Of a DNA stretch of 64,000 bases, positions 44,716-58,210 are shown in pieces. A program made the translations under genes and the position numbers. A model generated the notes under the pieces. The model had not been told where the DNA came from and did not search any database. It saw nothing but the letters and a program-made list of their open reading frames with translations. Each line of letters begins with the position of its first letter. Position 1 is the stretch's first letter. Origin of the DNA: Phocoena phocoena (taxonomy: Eukaryota > Chordata > Mammalia > Artiodactyla > Phocoenidae); assembly GCF_963924675.1 (NCBI RefSeq), contig NC_089219.1, forward strand, positions 145,410,288 through 145,474,287, in the 5' to 3' direction.

Positions 44716-46775
44716 GTGGGGGGAAGAGAGATGTTTCACCGGCCTAGGAAAACATTGTCTTCTGGCTCCTCACACACGTTTTAGAAGCTCTCTTTTACTC
44801 AGAAACCACTGTGCTTTTTTTAAATTGCTGCATTAAAAGATGACTCTATATAACATTCTATTAGCTGAATTCTAGTGTCTGTGTTCTTGAAAATAATAAA
44901 ACTGTATTGCCTTAGGAATATGTAACCACAATATATTCCTTATTTAGAGGCCATGCATCTAGCAACTTCAAATATTAAAACACTGCCAAGCTTTCATTGT
45001 ATATATGTGTAAGATAGTTCACATCCATGTATTAAGTATTCCTCGGGATACTAATTGTTTTACGCTTTAATTCTTATGGTTTGTATTTTCATAGCATAGG
45101 TCATATTTTGTTTACGCTGTTTATTTCCCTTAAGTCATTAATAATTATACCATAAAGTTTAATATTTATAGCAGGACAAACATCTGTGGAATCACAGTAT
45201 TTTTTGCCTTTTAAAAGAAATGAATCAAAAAACAGCAACAATAACAACAGCAACAAAACAAACCTCCACGATACCCAGAAGAGATGTCGTGGCCTTTATG
45301 CACTGTTTTTCAGGGCACTGCTGAACTTTTTGTAGATATCTACTCAAAACTGAATTTTGTAGTCATTGTCTTTCTGCGTTCTTGGTTTTCATGTTTTCCA
45401 CCTTGAGGCAACAGTGGGAAGCAAACTAGGAAGGTGGTTGGGCTTTCCACTGGAGGCCGCACGCCACCAGCAGCATGAGGAAGAGCAGAAGCCCCACGGA
45501 AACCCACGACCAAGAACTCAAAGAGTATCACAGTCAGAGGGCATTTCCTGTTGGGGCCAGTAGACCCAACACATTGTGTCGACCCCTGCTGCCATCACTG
45601 AGTCACTGAGGCTTATGATAATGTTGCATGTCATCATGCAAAAATTAAATTATGTTCAGGTCAAAAGTTTTGTCTTCCCATCTTCAGAAAGAGCACCATG
45701 ACACTTCTAAAAATAGTATTATAGTTTTGAGGATTCTAGACAAATGTCACAGTTTTCTCAGAAAATTGGAAGACTGCAAATGTGGGATAATTACTGGCTT
45801 TTAATGTGTTTGTCCTTAGTAGTGAAAATAAAATACAATTATCATATTTACATACTAAACTGGAAATTGGGAAATAGTAGTGCAAAAAAGGGGATCCTTC
45901 CCTCAACAGAGCTCAAAAACTGTGGAGGGGAGGGATACAGGTAAGTAATTGTATCATCAGGATAACCAAGGTTACTTAGGTAGCAAACAACTCTAAAAAT
46001 CTCAATGCCTTAAAAACAATGACTTTGTTTCTCATTCACACTACATATCCGTAGGCTGGGGATTTGCTCTGTTATTCTCACTCTGGAATCTAGGCTGGTA
46101 TAGCAAGACACCATCTGGATAGAGCGTTGCCATCCAACCATGGATGTTTATTTTATAGAAGCAGAACTCTGGGTTTAAGATGATTGGGTAATTTAGCTTG
46201 GCAAGGAGCAGAGCTAAACTGAAACCAAGATCTTTTAACTCTTACACCAGTGGTCCTTCTCTTGTATAGATACAAGTTATCCTCTGAATTAGATGACCAT
46301 GCTCCAGCGGGAGTGGGAGTACACAAAGCTCCAGATTCAACTCCAAAGGTTTAATCATGTTTGCGACATATTAGTCGCCATTCATTCATTCAGCTTACTG
46401 TATGTTGGCATTATCTTACACAATGGGTATACAGTGGTAATCAAAATACATACAGTCCCTCTCCTAATGGAGCTTATGATTTTATGATGGGGAGGTACAT
46501 GGAATTGAGTTTCCCAGGCTTGGGAAGAGAGGCTGAGGTTGCAGAGAGTTGCCTGGACTTTAATTGCTAGAAGTTGCAGGCCTAGGGGTATAGGAGGATG
46601 CAGACACAGCCTGCTGATTGGGAGTGAGTCAGTGATTGTATCTGCTGTGTCCCTATCATCACCATGTGGCAGCAACCCTGAAATGCCACCAGAAACTCTG
46701 GTTTGGCGTTGGGGAGCTGGAGAGCTAGGTGGGACAACTATAATACACTAGTGGAAGAAAAGGGAAGTATGAGTG
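44716..46775. other. Intergenic, nothing firm
   Basis: No gene recognised. An A-rich simple tract lies at 45228-45262. A reverse L2 end lies at about 46375-46460 ('attcattcattcagcttact'). Confidence 0.45.
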
Positions 46776-46779
46776 AGGA

Positions 46780-49700
46780 AGAGAGAGAAAGAAAACAGCA
46801 ACAAAACAAGCATGATTTCCATCTGAAATGAGCCGGCAAACCAAATTCCAAAATACATGGAGAAATCTAATGCTTAGAAAGACGGCCAGCAAAGTTGATA
46901 ATCAGGACAAGATTTTACTCCACGTTGAAACTAATTTTATAGATCAGCCTAACAAAGACTTTAGAATAAGTACATCTAAGGTGTCAAGAGAGAGGGATAA
47001 AAAATATTAGAAATTATAAAACAAACTAGGTGAAAACAATACCAGGTTTATTATTTTTAAAAATATTTATTTATTTGGCTGCGTCGGGTCTTAGTTGCAG
47101 CACACAGCATCTTCATTGCAACACACAGGCTCTTTAGTTGCGGCATGCAGGATCTTTTAGTTGTGCCATGTGAGATCTAGTTCCCTGACCAGGGATCGAA
47201 CCTGGGTCCCCTGCGTTGGGAGCATGGAGTCTTAGCCACTGGACCACCAGGGAAGTCCCTATTATTTTTTTTAAAGAGTCAACTAGAAATCTCAGAAATG
47301 AATAATACAATCACTGAAATTTAAGATGCCCTGGATGAGAAAATTTCTGGGGTGAATAAAGTTGAAGAGCACAGTAGTGAGGTGGAAAGGGGTGCTAGGA
47401 ACATGCCCAGAGTCCAGGCAGAGAAGAGAAAGTATTCAGAGATGTGGAGGATTGATTTAGAGACACCGACTGACCGTTATCTAAGGGGAATTCTGAAGGA
47501 AGAGAAAGGTGGGAAGGACAGTCAAGCAATATTTAAAGAGGTCATTGCTGAGACGTCTTCAGAATTGAAGACTTCAGATCAAAAGTACATTTGGGTACCA
47601 AGCATGGAAATAAGAATAAATCCATACCTAAACAGATGGTAGCAAAATTGCGGAACATTAAGGAGAAAGATAATCCAAAGTTAACAGAGATAAAAGATGG
47701 ATTCCCTACAAAGGAATGAAAATTAGTTTGATGGCAGCCTTCTCGTGACAACAATAGATTCTAGAAGACAGTGAGGATAATATGTTCAAAGTGCAGAGGG
47801 AAAGTAACTGTCAGTCCAGAATTCAATACCCTGACAAATAAAGACATTTCAGACATGCCAAAACCAAGAATTTACCAGTCATAGACTATCACTAAAAGAA
47901 CCACTAAATTATATTTTAGCAAATATAGCTAACTATTGATTGTAAAAAAAAAAAGAAAAGCTTAAAAAAAAATTTAAAAAGAGTGAAAGTACAACTCTGA
48001 AACAAAAATAACCTGATAAGAAGCAGGGTTCAACAGGTCACTAAAAAGTGCTGAAGGCTTTGTTGTGGTCAAGAGAACAATGGGTACTAAATACCTTAAA
48101 AATATATTCAATAAATAAATAAAGCGATTAACTTAAGAAACTAGCAACAGTAGAAAAATATAAACTAGAAATAAGAAAATAATAAATATGAGAAAAAAAT
48201 TAAAGATACAGTGTTTAGGGAAGTTGAATAAAACCCAAAGTTGATTTTTTGAAACAACTTACAGAAATAGACAAACCCTGAGCAAAATTTATCAAGAAAA
48301 CAGAAACAACAACAGCAACAAAACCCCACAAACAGAAAATTGGAATAAAAAGTGGTTAGAAATAGATTCAATGGAGATGTAAATATACATAAAAGGATGC
48401 TATTAAAAACTTCTTGGCAATAAATATGGAAATGTGGAAGAAATGGATAATTTTTAAGAAAAAATAAAATTTTGGTAATTTATTCAGATGAAATCAGAAT
48501 AAAGCCTTAACCATTAAAGAGATTAAACTGTTAATCAAAAGGTTTCCTTCTTCCAAAGGCACAAGGCCCAAATGATTTTACCAGCTCTTCAAAAAATAGA
48601 TAAACACTGTTGAGAAACAAAGAAATAAACTGTTCCACAGAATGAGGGAAAAAAGGAAGAGGATTATCTAACTTATTTTTTGAGATACTGAAGTCAGACA
48701 AGTAAAGAAAATTATAATTTAATCTCACTTTTAATGTAAATACAAAATCTTAAGGAAAACATCATGACCAAATAGGACTTAATCTCAAATTGAAAGTATA
48801 ATTCGAAATTAGAAAACCTACTAAAGACTAAAAGAGAAAAAAGTTTCTCCTTTTTTAAAAAAAATTTTAGTGTCGTTTTGATAAATGCAGAAAAGACATT
48901 CCATGGAATGCAGAATTTATTAATGGTTAAAGAAAAATCTTTGCAAACTAGGTATAGAAGGCAACTTTCTTTACCTGACAAAGGCCACATACCAAAATTC
49001 TACAAACAAATACTGGTTATATTTTAGAGGCATTTCCATTAAAGTCAGGAATAACATAAGGATGCCAGTTATAAGTCTGTATTCAGCATAGTGCTGAGGG
49101 TCTTGACTGATCTTCTTTGAAATAGCGAAGAAAGGAGAGAGACAGGGACTGGAAAGAGAAAGAAAACTATTCTTGTTTGCAGAAAATGTGACTGTCTACA
49201 TAAAGAATTCAAGAAAATTCACAGAGAAACTCTTAGCATTAAAAAGCATTCAGCTAGGATGCTACATAAAAAAAAACCACACAAAAATCAATAGCACTCC
49301 TAGTAGTAGTCACAAATTCGAAAATATAATAGGAAAAAAAAGAATTCTATTCACCGTAGTAGAAATTATGTGGCACCTAGCATTAAATTTATTGAAATGA
49401 GTATAAGACCTCTATGAAGAAAACTATAAAAAGTATTATTGAACTATATAAAGAAAGACCAAAATAAATTTAGAGGAATATCATGTCCATTGTTTAGAGT
49501 ATTCAGTAACATGAAAATGTCAATTTTCTCCATATAGATCTATGGGCTTACTGCAATTTTAATTTTAAAAATCCTCAAAATGTGTGTTTATTTGTGTGTG
49601 ATTCTTAATAATTCTGAAATTCATGTGAAAAGGACAAGAAGAGTCAAGATAATTTTGAAGAAGAAGAGGGTAGGGAGACTTGTCTTATTAGATATTTATG

Positions 49701-50335
49701 TATTTTTAAAGACCATGCTGGTATTGACCTAGGGGACAGATATATAGATGAATGGAACAGAACAAGATCCCAGAAATAACCTATACACATGAAGAAACTC
49801 TCTGTACAACGAAGGTAGCATCACAATGCAACGGGGGGAATTAGTAGGACTGAGACAACTGGTTATCCATGTGGGAAGAAAGAGAAATCAGACTCCTACT
49901 CACCCAACCATAAAGACTAAAGACCTATATGTGAAAGCAAGCTTGCAACTTTGAGAAGAAAATATAGGAAAGTGCATTTATCATTACCAAGTAGGGAAAG
50001 ATTTCTTGTATAATATACAAACAACCAAATAAGGGGTATATATTTAATTACATTAAGACAAAAGCTTATGCACAAGAAAAAAGACATGTAAACAAAATGG
50101 AAAGGAATTATAGAACAGGAGAAGGTATTTGCAATGCATATAACCATAAATAGGAGATAATTTAAGACGCAGTAATTACACAAGCTTAATTCTTTCATCA
50201 CAGGGCAATAACACTATTAATAAATAGAAATTAAAACAAAATAACAATTAAAGTATAAGAACATGGCAGTTAGAAGGTAACTAACATAAGAACACCCCAT
50301 ATTAAAAGTTATGAAATGTTATTAAAGTATACTGA
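46780..50335 (+). repeat. Degenerate L1 (first of two)
   Basis: A-rich plus-strand text with L1 order. An upstream L1-type block at 47760-47880 ('gacatttcagacatgccaaa') precedes ORF2-like text at 48180-48310 ('gaaatagacaaaccctgagc') and 49640-49800 ('gatgaatggaacagaacaag'). Stops are frequent in all frames, and no ORF exceeds 100 codons, so it is inactive. A SINE is nested at 47059-47259. The borders are approximate. Confidence 0.75.
47059..47259 (-). repeat. Older tRNA-derived SINE, reverse, nested in L1
   Basis: It begins TATTTATTTGGCTGCGTCGG and ends CCACCAGGGAAGTCCC. The tRNA B-box is visible in reverse (GGGATCGAACCTGG). The target duplication TATTATTTTT is at 47049-47058 and 47260-47269. 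Confidence 0.9.
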
Positions 50336-52273
50336 AAGGGGAAATTACAGTCTTCATGTTTTCATTATTTTCAAGGAAAGGAAAAATGAAAGTCTTCAAC
50401 CCAAGGATTTATAACAACAATAAAATCCCTTAAAAATCAAGAGAAAGAAAAAAAATAAAGGCAAAAACAAAACTAAATGAATTAGAATATAGGAAAGTTT
50501 ATAAAATTAATTCAAGAGCTTATTTAAAAAAACAATAAAATAGACAAATTTTAGAGAAAGTAAAGAAAGAAAAAAACCTGTGAATAATAAAATTAGAAAT
50601 ATAAAAAAGGGATTCAACATCAGCTGAGGAGGATATAGTTTAAAATAAGAGAACACTTAGCAAAATTGTTAAGTTGTAAGTTTGAAAACATAGATGAAAT
50701 GATCTTCTGGAAATACACACATTACAAAAATTAGAAGTATTAAACTTAAATACAGTAATCACAGCTGAAGAAACTAAGGGAAGAAAAGAGCGAAAGAAAT
50801 CCCTCCAGAGAAAATATGCCTAGGCCTAGAAAACTCTATAGGGAAAATCTTTCAACTCTTAATGAATAGATAATTACTATGCTTCAATAATTACTTCAAA
50901 ACATTGAAAAACTTTGAAAGTCCATCTAATTTACTTCACAGAGATAACCCTGATGTCAAAACCTGAAAAAGACAGCTCAAAAAAAGAAAATAATAAACCT
51001 ATCTAAATTATGAACATAGAGAAGAAATCCAAACAGATAACAGAGTATCAAAAAAATAACCCCAAAAGGATTTAACCTAGAATGAAAAGGTTTTACATCT
51101 TAATATTTGAAAACATCCAATAGTATAATATATCACATCCACCAGTTTAAAAAGAAAATCCAAATGAGATTCTCCCTCAATCCAAATGAGATCCAATGAG
51201 CTAGTCCTTATTAAAAAATGATCATAAATTTAAGAACTCCTCCTTAACAGTAACAAAATATTTATTTCAAAGTCAAAACCACCTGTGAGAATGAAATACT
51301 AAGGCAGTATTATTAAAATCAGGAATAAAGCAGGGATACAGTTTATTGCCAATTTTATTTGATTTTTAACTGGAAGTTCTGACCAATTAAATAGGATACA
51401 TACTGGCAGAAAACTGCTAAATATACAAAGGAGAAACAAAAGTCAGTAGCTTTTCTGTATAGAAATACTATCTAGTTAGAAAGTATAATGGAAAAAAATC
51501 AAACTACAATAGTAAAAATTAACAGTAATGACACTGAAAACCTCTATTAAATGCCTTGGAATAGCTTTAATGAGAATGTGAAGGATCCATATAACAAAAA
51601 CTACAAAATGTTACTGACAAATACAGAAGAAAATTTGAATATTGTTCTGTGGCAACAATGTCAGTATTTTTCAAATTAGTTTGTATCTCAATATACTTTC
51701 AACAAAAATCTCAATAAGATTCTTTTAGAATTTGACATTATCATTCTAATGTTTACTGAAAGAATAATTAGGTATAAACAGCAAAGAAAATGTTGAACAT
51801 GAAAAGGAATGATGGGACAGTGGCCCTGCCAGGTATTAAACAATTTTAAGAAGCAAGTATCAATAAAACTGTGTGGAACTGACAAATGTATAAATGTTCA
51901 AATCAATTGCACAGAATAGATATTCTGAAACAATATTATACACAAGAACTTAGTCTATGATAAGGAAAGCATCACAAATCAGTAGGGAAAAAAATTATTA
52001 CTTAATAAACTATCCTGGGTTAATTGGTTATTTAGAAAAAATAAATTTACAGATTTACCTCAAACTATAATAAAAATAACTTTAGATGGATTAATAGGTG
52101 TAATTAGATATAAATACAAAACTATTAAAAAGACTAGAAGCACATGAAAAAATGTTCAGTAATTTTAGTCATCAAGGAAATGTAAATTAAAACTGTAATA
52201 AGCTACCACTGCACACCCAACAGACAGACTAAAATAAAAAAGGTTGACAACATCAAAAGTTGAAGAGAACACA

Positions 52274-52466
52274 GGGACTTCCCTGGTGGCGCAGTGGTTA
52301 AGAATGCACCTGCCAGTGCAGGAGACACAGGTTTGAGCCCTGCTCCGGGAAGATCCCACATGCCGCGGAGCAACTCACCACAACTAGAGAAAGCCCGTGC
52401 GCAGCAACGAAGACCCAATGCAGGCAAAAATAAATAAATAAATAAATTTATTAAAAAAAAGAAAAA
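52274..52466 (+). repeat. Older tRNA-derived SINE nested in L1
   Basis: It starts GGGACTTCCCTGGTGGCGCA and ends with an AATAAATAAATA tail plus A-run. The 15-bp target duplication (52259-52273 and 52467-52481) has three mismatches, which fits an old insertion. Confidence 0.92.
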
Positions 52467-52584
52467 GTTGGTGAGAATACAGGGCAACTTAAGCTCTCTT
52501 GCATTGTTGGTGGGAGTAAAAAATGATACAACCACTTTGGAAAAAAGTCAGTCAGTTTCTTATAAAACTAAGTATATGTGTATT

Positions 52585-52708
52585 CTATGACTCAGCAATT
52601 CCACTCCTAGGTATTTCCCCCAAAGAAATGAAAGCATATGTCCACACTATGACTCAGCAATTCCACCTCTAGGTATTTGCCCGAAGGAACAGAAAGCATA
52701 CGTCCATA
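52585..52708 (+). repeat. 62-bp tandem duplication within the L1 3' region
   Basis: CTATGACTCAGCAATTCCAC starts at 52585 and again at 52647. The following CTAGGTATTT and AAAGCATA(T/C)GTCCA blocks keep the same 62-base offset. Several mismatches separate the copies. Confidence 0.85.
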
Positions 52709-53090
52709 AAAGTACATGTACAAGAATGCTCATAATGGCCCCAAACTGGAAATTGTCCAGATGTCCATAAATAGAGGATTGATAAACAAACTGTAATATA
52801 GGCACATAATGAAGTATTACTCTTGACAACCAAAAGAAACTTGAAACACACCAACACAGATGAATTTTTTAAATATTATATTGAGTGAAAGAAATTTTAC
52901 ACCAAAGAGTTCATGCTGTATGATTCCATTTATATAAACTTCTAAAACAGGCAAAACTAATTGACAATGAAGAAACTAAACACTGTGGTTGCCTCTGGTG
53001 TAGAGTGGGAGTGAGGATTTATTGGGAAAGGACACTGGGGAACTTTCTGGCATGATGCTAATTTCTCTCTATATATATAGTTTAATGGCT

Positions 53091-56000
53091 TTATTTAGAT
53101 ATAATTCGCATGCCATACTATTCACCCACTTAAAGTATACAATCCATGATTAATATTATGTTAATATATTAATATTAATGATTAATATATATTCATCAAT
53201 ATATGCACCCATCAGCTCAAAAAAACCCTGTACCCTTTGAATTTCTAAATCTTGGTAGGTTTATGCCTCTGTCATTTGTCAAGACTCACTGAACGATCCA
53301 CTTAAGATTTGTGCATCTCACTGTAAATATGTAATATACGTAAACTTTACCTTTAAAACTTTTTTAGAAAAAGGAAATAGGATACAATTTTCAAAGTTCT
53401 ATGTGGAAAGGGTCATTCTTCAGAAAAGAAAATATTGATAGATTTGATTACTTTAAAACTAAAAACCTTTGTGTGTCAAAACGTATATAAATATAGCCAA
53501 CATTAAAATACAAATATCAAAAAAAAAAATACAAATATCAAGCCAGAGGATGATGATTATTTTTTTTAAATATTAGAAAAGGAGGGTTTTGTCCATATAT
53601 TTGATACATGCATAAAACATTCTAATCATTGCAAATATTAAGATACCAACAAATATGTGGGTGAAGGCTCTTAACAGAAAGTTTATAAATAGGAAATAAA
53701 ACCTAACAAACAGGTGGAAATTTCATGTTTACAGAAATTAAGATTAAAATTAAAATTATATCAAGAGCAATATATATATATCAAAGGGCCTAGAATTTGT
53801 ATACTCTTTGATTTATTTTCCTTTGAGAAATATATTCTCCTTTGAAAAGAGATATTTAAAGTGAATAAGAATGGTTATGCACAAAGATTTAGCTACAAGA
53901 ATATTTATTTATTTAATAAATTTAATTTATTACAGCACCATTTGTAATATTGACAAACCTGATATTACCCAAATGTTTAATATAGAGTACTAATTAAATA
54001 AATTATAGTACAAAGATAATAAATTAACTCAGCAGTCCTGTACAACTATTTAAAATGATGTTGTAAAACACTTAATGATGTGGAAATATGTTTAAACATA
54101 TTTTAAACATCTTGAGTTTAAAAAAAAAGAAAAAAGGCCCAAACTTCCTTGATCCTGTTAAGCTAACCCATTCCCTTAATATCTGTGCTGTGGACACACA
54201 GGCATTTAGCTCCTGTCAACCTCCACCCTTCTCTTCTTCCCCATTTCCCTTTGGAGGCTGTTCTGGGAAGAAGAAATAGGCTGGTATCAGGATTGAGGGA
54301 AAAAAACATTTTAAAAAATGAAAAGAGAAAGAGTATAAAACACTGTTTTGGTTGACCATTTTTTTTTAATTGGGAAAAAGTATATGTGTACATGATTAGA
54401 AACTGAAACAGTCAAAAAATGCATATGATGAAAAGTCCCTATCCAGTCCTAGGTGCCTTAGTTAGTTTTTCTTATCTTCTTCTAGATATATTTTTTAAGA
54501 AAGATATCTACGAAAAGGAACAAACAAAACACAAGAAAGAGAAAAGAAGGAAGGGAGGGAAGGAAAAATAGAGGGAGAGAGAGAAAAATAGAGGGAAGGA
54601 AGGGGAAAGGATATAAAGGGGGAATATGGGGAAAAATTAGAATGAGTTTATTCTATGAGGGGTCTAAACAGCTGAAGTTTATTTTAGAATATACGTTAAA
54701 CATTTGGATCTCAAATGTTCAGCAACCTGCTACTAACTTAATAACACTATTACATGAATATTAAATTATTTACAAATATTTATAAAATAAATCAAGATCA
54801 AAAGTGAAGAGCCTTTTTACTTGAGATGCCTTAATGAACAGTGACTGTGTCATCCAAACCCAAATTAGGGTTCCTAGCCTGGCAAGCATTAGTGTACAGG
54901 AACAGTGGAGTAGAGCATGTGAAATCAAGACTGTCCTGGACTTGCAGCTCTGATAGAAAGAGCAATGGAAGTTCAGAACCTTAGAAGCGCTCCCAGCCTA
55001 GATTTACCCCAACTGGAGAGCGTGTCTAGGGCAGAAGCACCAAATGACAGCCACTGGGAGCCCACATGTTTTCTTTCCTGGCATCATCTTCATATGTTAG
55101 GTATAGGACCACATATCCTGACTCTCTTTTACAACCATTTTGGATTGATTAGACATGAATGTATTGGTTTTATATTTACTGCTTGAAGTAAGCCTAACAA
55201 TATTATTTCAATGGGTGGGGAGAGGAGAAATCAGTCAATCCAGATAGTCCACCAAAAACACATCTGGGCTTCTCAGTTGAGGGCAGGTTAGGATTCTTAG
55301 TGTGTGTCTCTCCCTGGGGGCCACCCCCTTTTTTTCCATGATGCAAATGTAGAACATTCAAAGGTAGTGTAGTCAAGGGATGAGATTTGATAAAATTAAT
55401 TTTTACTGCTTCATCAAAGACATTCATTCCTAAGTGAACAGAAATATTTCTGTGTGTGATCAAGCTTGGTAGCTTAAAAATAATTAACAATTTATTTGCA
55501 AACAATTTATTTATAAGTGAGCTTATAATTAGTCTAAGACATGTTCTTTTTACATTAAAAAAAAACAAAAACAAAAACCCTTACAGTATTGACCATTCAA
55601 GCTGAGAATGACAGTTGGTTAGAAACCGTAAGACAGTTTATGAGATGAGAAGGAATGCCTGGCGGGGGGGAAGCAACATGGGAACCAGAAGAGAAAGAAG
55701 GAGTTAACTTAGGGATGGAGGGAAGAGGGAAAAGGAGACAAAAGCCCTAGAAGCTGAAGCAGGAACAGAAAGAACAAGAGAACAGAGCTATCCTTGAAGT
55801 CCTTATCAGAATTTGGAAATCTGTTCTCGCATGTAAAATCAAGTGAGTGTTTTTCCCATTTTAAAAAAATTAACCTTTCCTGATTTCTCCTTTTCTTTTG
55901 TACCTTTAAGCATGTATCTGAGTGGAACTTTTATTTTTCAAGGGTTTATCCAGTCCATCTACTTATCTTTCACCTGCCATCACAATGTCTCAAACTAGGT

Positions 56001-57195
56001 TGACTTTATTGTTATTATACCTGCAGTGATGATTTCAGTTCAAGGTTCAGCAGGTGAAATTAAGCCTGACAGTTCTCCTGATGTACCTCCAACATATAAA
56101 CAAATTAAATTTACTGCCATGTTTTTGAGTGAGCCTTTTCTAAAGGGGTTTCTGACTTGAGCATTCTACTTCCATCTGATTTTAGCAGTTAGTCCCAAGG
56201 ATGTGAGCAGTTATTTTTCCTTATTAGTGCTGGTGCCTCAGTAGATGAGTCTCTAAGCGTGGCCCCACTTGCTGAGCCCCCCAGCCCTGGGCAGAAGGAA
56301 CTAAAGGCAAGAAGATAAAGCCAAGAAGACCAAATAAACAGAAGAACAGAGTTCTGATGTCCAAAGCTTTTGTCTCATTTATTAATTCTGCAGATACTTA
56401 CTGAGCACTTACTATGCACAAGCTCCAGGTTAGACACTGGGGGTACAGTGGTGGGCAGATACTGTTCTCCTACCCTCCCAGAGCTCAAGGCTCATCCTCT
56501 CTGGTAGGCAAAACAAGTGTTATTAGTATTCCCATTATGAGACCAGGAAACAGAGGCAAAGGACAGACACAGCTTTGGAACAGGAATGGAGCTCAGCTTT
56601 TCTCTCCTGAGGTCTAAATAGTTGGCTAACGGTACTCAATGGCTCTCAAACTTTTCTCTTACTAATTAGACAACGGAGCTTTAAGAAGGTATTCACCACC
56701 CACCATGGGCTTTTGCTCCCCATCTTTAAAATTCAGGAAATGATTTGTATCCCCATTCCTGTCTTGGAAGAAGTAGCCCATTTCTTCACACAACTTTAGA
56801 CGATTATTATTATGATGATTAATACTGGCAATAAATCGGCTTTAAGAAATAATTTGCTGAAATCTTTAAATCCATCTTTCCCTAGAGTTGGGTATATAAA
56901 AACTAAGACTATGCAAAAGTTTGCTTTCATATAAAATGATCAGACATCTAGGTATTCAGATTAAAAAATGCCAGATCTGGATCCTTTCTCAGGGAGCTCT
57001 AAGTTCACCTGCCTTTCAAGAAATCTGAATCCTTTCCAAGGAAGAGGAACCCAGAAAGAAAGGTTCTTTTCCTGAGAGCATTTTCTTATTCTTTCACTCC
57101 TTTCAGCTGTTAGCAGCAGCTGGTTCCCTCAGTGTGCTGAAATGCCCGCTGCCTTGTAAACATTCTCTCTAATACCGCGCATTACTCATAGTTTG
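53091..57195. other. Intergenic, AT-rich, few features
   Basis: No gene recognised. A purine tract of GGAA/GAGA type lies at 54520-54612 and a second at 55650-55790. A reverse L2 end lies at 56370-56470 ('tgagcacttactatgcacaa'). Other parts resemble old L1 debris up to about 54100. Confidence 0.45.
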
Positions 57196-57199
57196 AAAA

Positions 57200-57900
57200 T
57201 CACTTTGACTCCTGAAACATAATTATGTTAATGTCAGATGAGTCAGCAGGGGGACAGCACGCTGCTCCTATGGCAGCCGCGCCTCCTCCCAGCCTCTCAG
57301 CGCCTGAGGCTTCAAAAACAAAAATTTCAAAAAGAGAGAAACGCCCTTTTGGTGGGAGAGAAGAGAAATTATGAATATGGCTCAAAGAACGGCTTCAAAG
57401 GAGTCGTCGATTTCATCTTCGCTGCAACATGAAAGAGAGAGTCGAAGTAAAATCGCCAACCCTAGGTTAATCCGTTTACGTGAAGAATAAACAGGAATTT
57501 GGAGAGTTTCTCTAGAAGAGCTGTGATTTTCCCGCAGGGATGAGTTGAGACAGGTCACTCTGGTGAATATACAGCCGTGATGTTATTTCCAGGGTTCCCC
57601 TTGGAGCTGTTTTCACACCCATAGGAAGGAGGTAATGCCGGGCAACCCAGGAGGTGCGCGGCGCAGGACTATTACGCTGGGGCATCCATAGGAAATGGGA
57701 GGGGGCTCATTCGTACGCGGATTCCAGACCCTGGCCCGGGTCCCCTCGGCCTCTTTGCTTTGGCGCTGTGCCCACCCCATCAGCACGACCCCTCAGAGAA
57801 GAGTTTGCAGCCACTCTCTTGGGCTGTCCTCAGCATCACTTACGACCTCTCAATTGTTTCCCCATCCCCGAGCTGCTGGGAAGTGAAGAGGAACCGAGTA
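57200..57900. promoter_or_regulatory. Candidate distal regulatory element or alternative promoter of ATF3
   Basis: This is unique sequence with raised G+C and CpG, isolated in AT-rich, repeat-filled surroundings about 35 kb 5' of ATF3 exon 1. It starts with a CATAATTATG palindrome (57218-57227) and a perfect NF-E2/ARE-type motif (57238-57248). A strong minus-strand donor-like GTAAGTGA lies at 57838-57845. Human ATF3 has an alternative P1 promoter about 43 kb upstream. This patch could be P1, an enhancer or unrelated. The call is inference. Confidence 0.4.
57238..57248 (-). promoter_or_regulatory. NF-E2 / MARE / ARE-type motif
   Basis: The plus strand reads ATGAGTCAGCA, which is TGCTGACTCAT on minus. 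It fits the NF-E2/NRF2-small MAF consensus exactly and contains an AP-1 core. Occupancy is a prediction. Confidence 0.5.
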
Positions 57901-58079
57901 GGACAGGGTTGGAGGTTTCAGGGCCTGGATAACCACACCACCACCTGCCCCTGTTCCCAGTCACAGTCACAGTCCAACCTGCCAGTAACCCCAACCGACC
58001 CCTTCTCGGCCTGCCTTCCCCCTGGGAACTCAGGAAATCATTTAAATACATTTACATGGTGCCTCCCGAGGAGGCTTCC

Positions 58080-58210
58080 AGGTTCATTATCTCACCCATG
58101 TCTCATAAATACCCCTATTTTATAAGTGGGGAAACTGAGGTTCAGAGAAGGGGTGTCCTTGTGCAAGGTCGCACAGCGAGTGGCAGAGCTACACACTCAG
58201 ACAGTGGGGC
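58080..58210 (-). repeat. MIR SINE, reverse
   Basis: 'ctattttataagtggggaaa', 'ctgaggttcagagaagg' and 'gtcgcacagcgagtggcaga' are the MIR core in reverse. A second weaker reverse MIR fragment follows at 58330-58380. Confidence 0.85.

Larger units (their letters stand above)
50340..53090 (+). repeat. Degenerate L1 (second of two)
   Basis: A second run through ORF2-type text (50480-50640 and 51740-51900). It continues to the classic L1 3' end at 52480-52960 ('aattccactcctaggtattt', 'gatgattccatttatataaa'-like text). All frames are broken. It contains a nested SINE (52274-52466) and a local duplication (52585-52708). Confidence 0.75.

Noticed and set aside
46780..53090. Possible active L1 with coding capacity
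   Set aside because: No frame exceeds about 100 codons. Stops and indels are frequent and older SINEs are nested inside.
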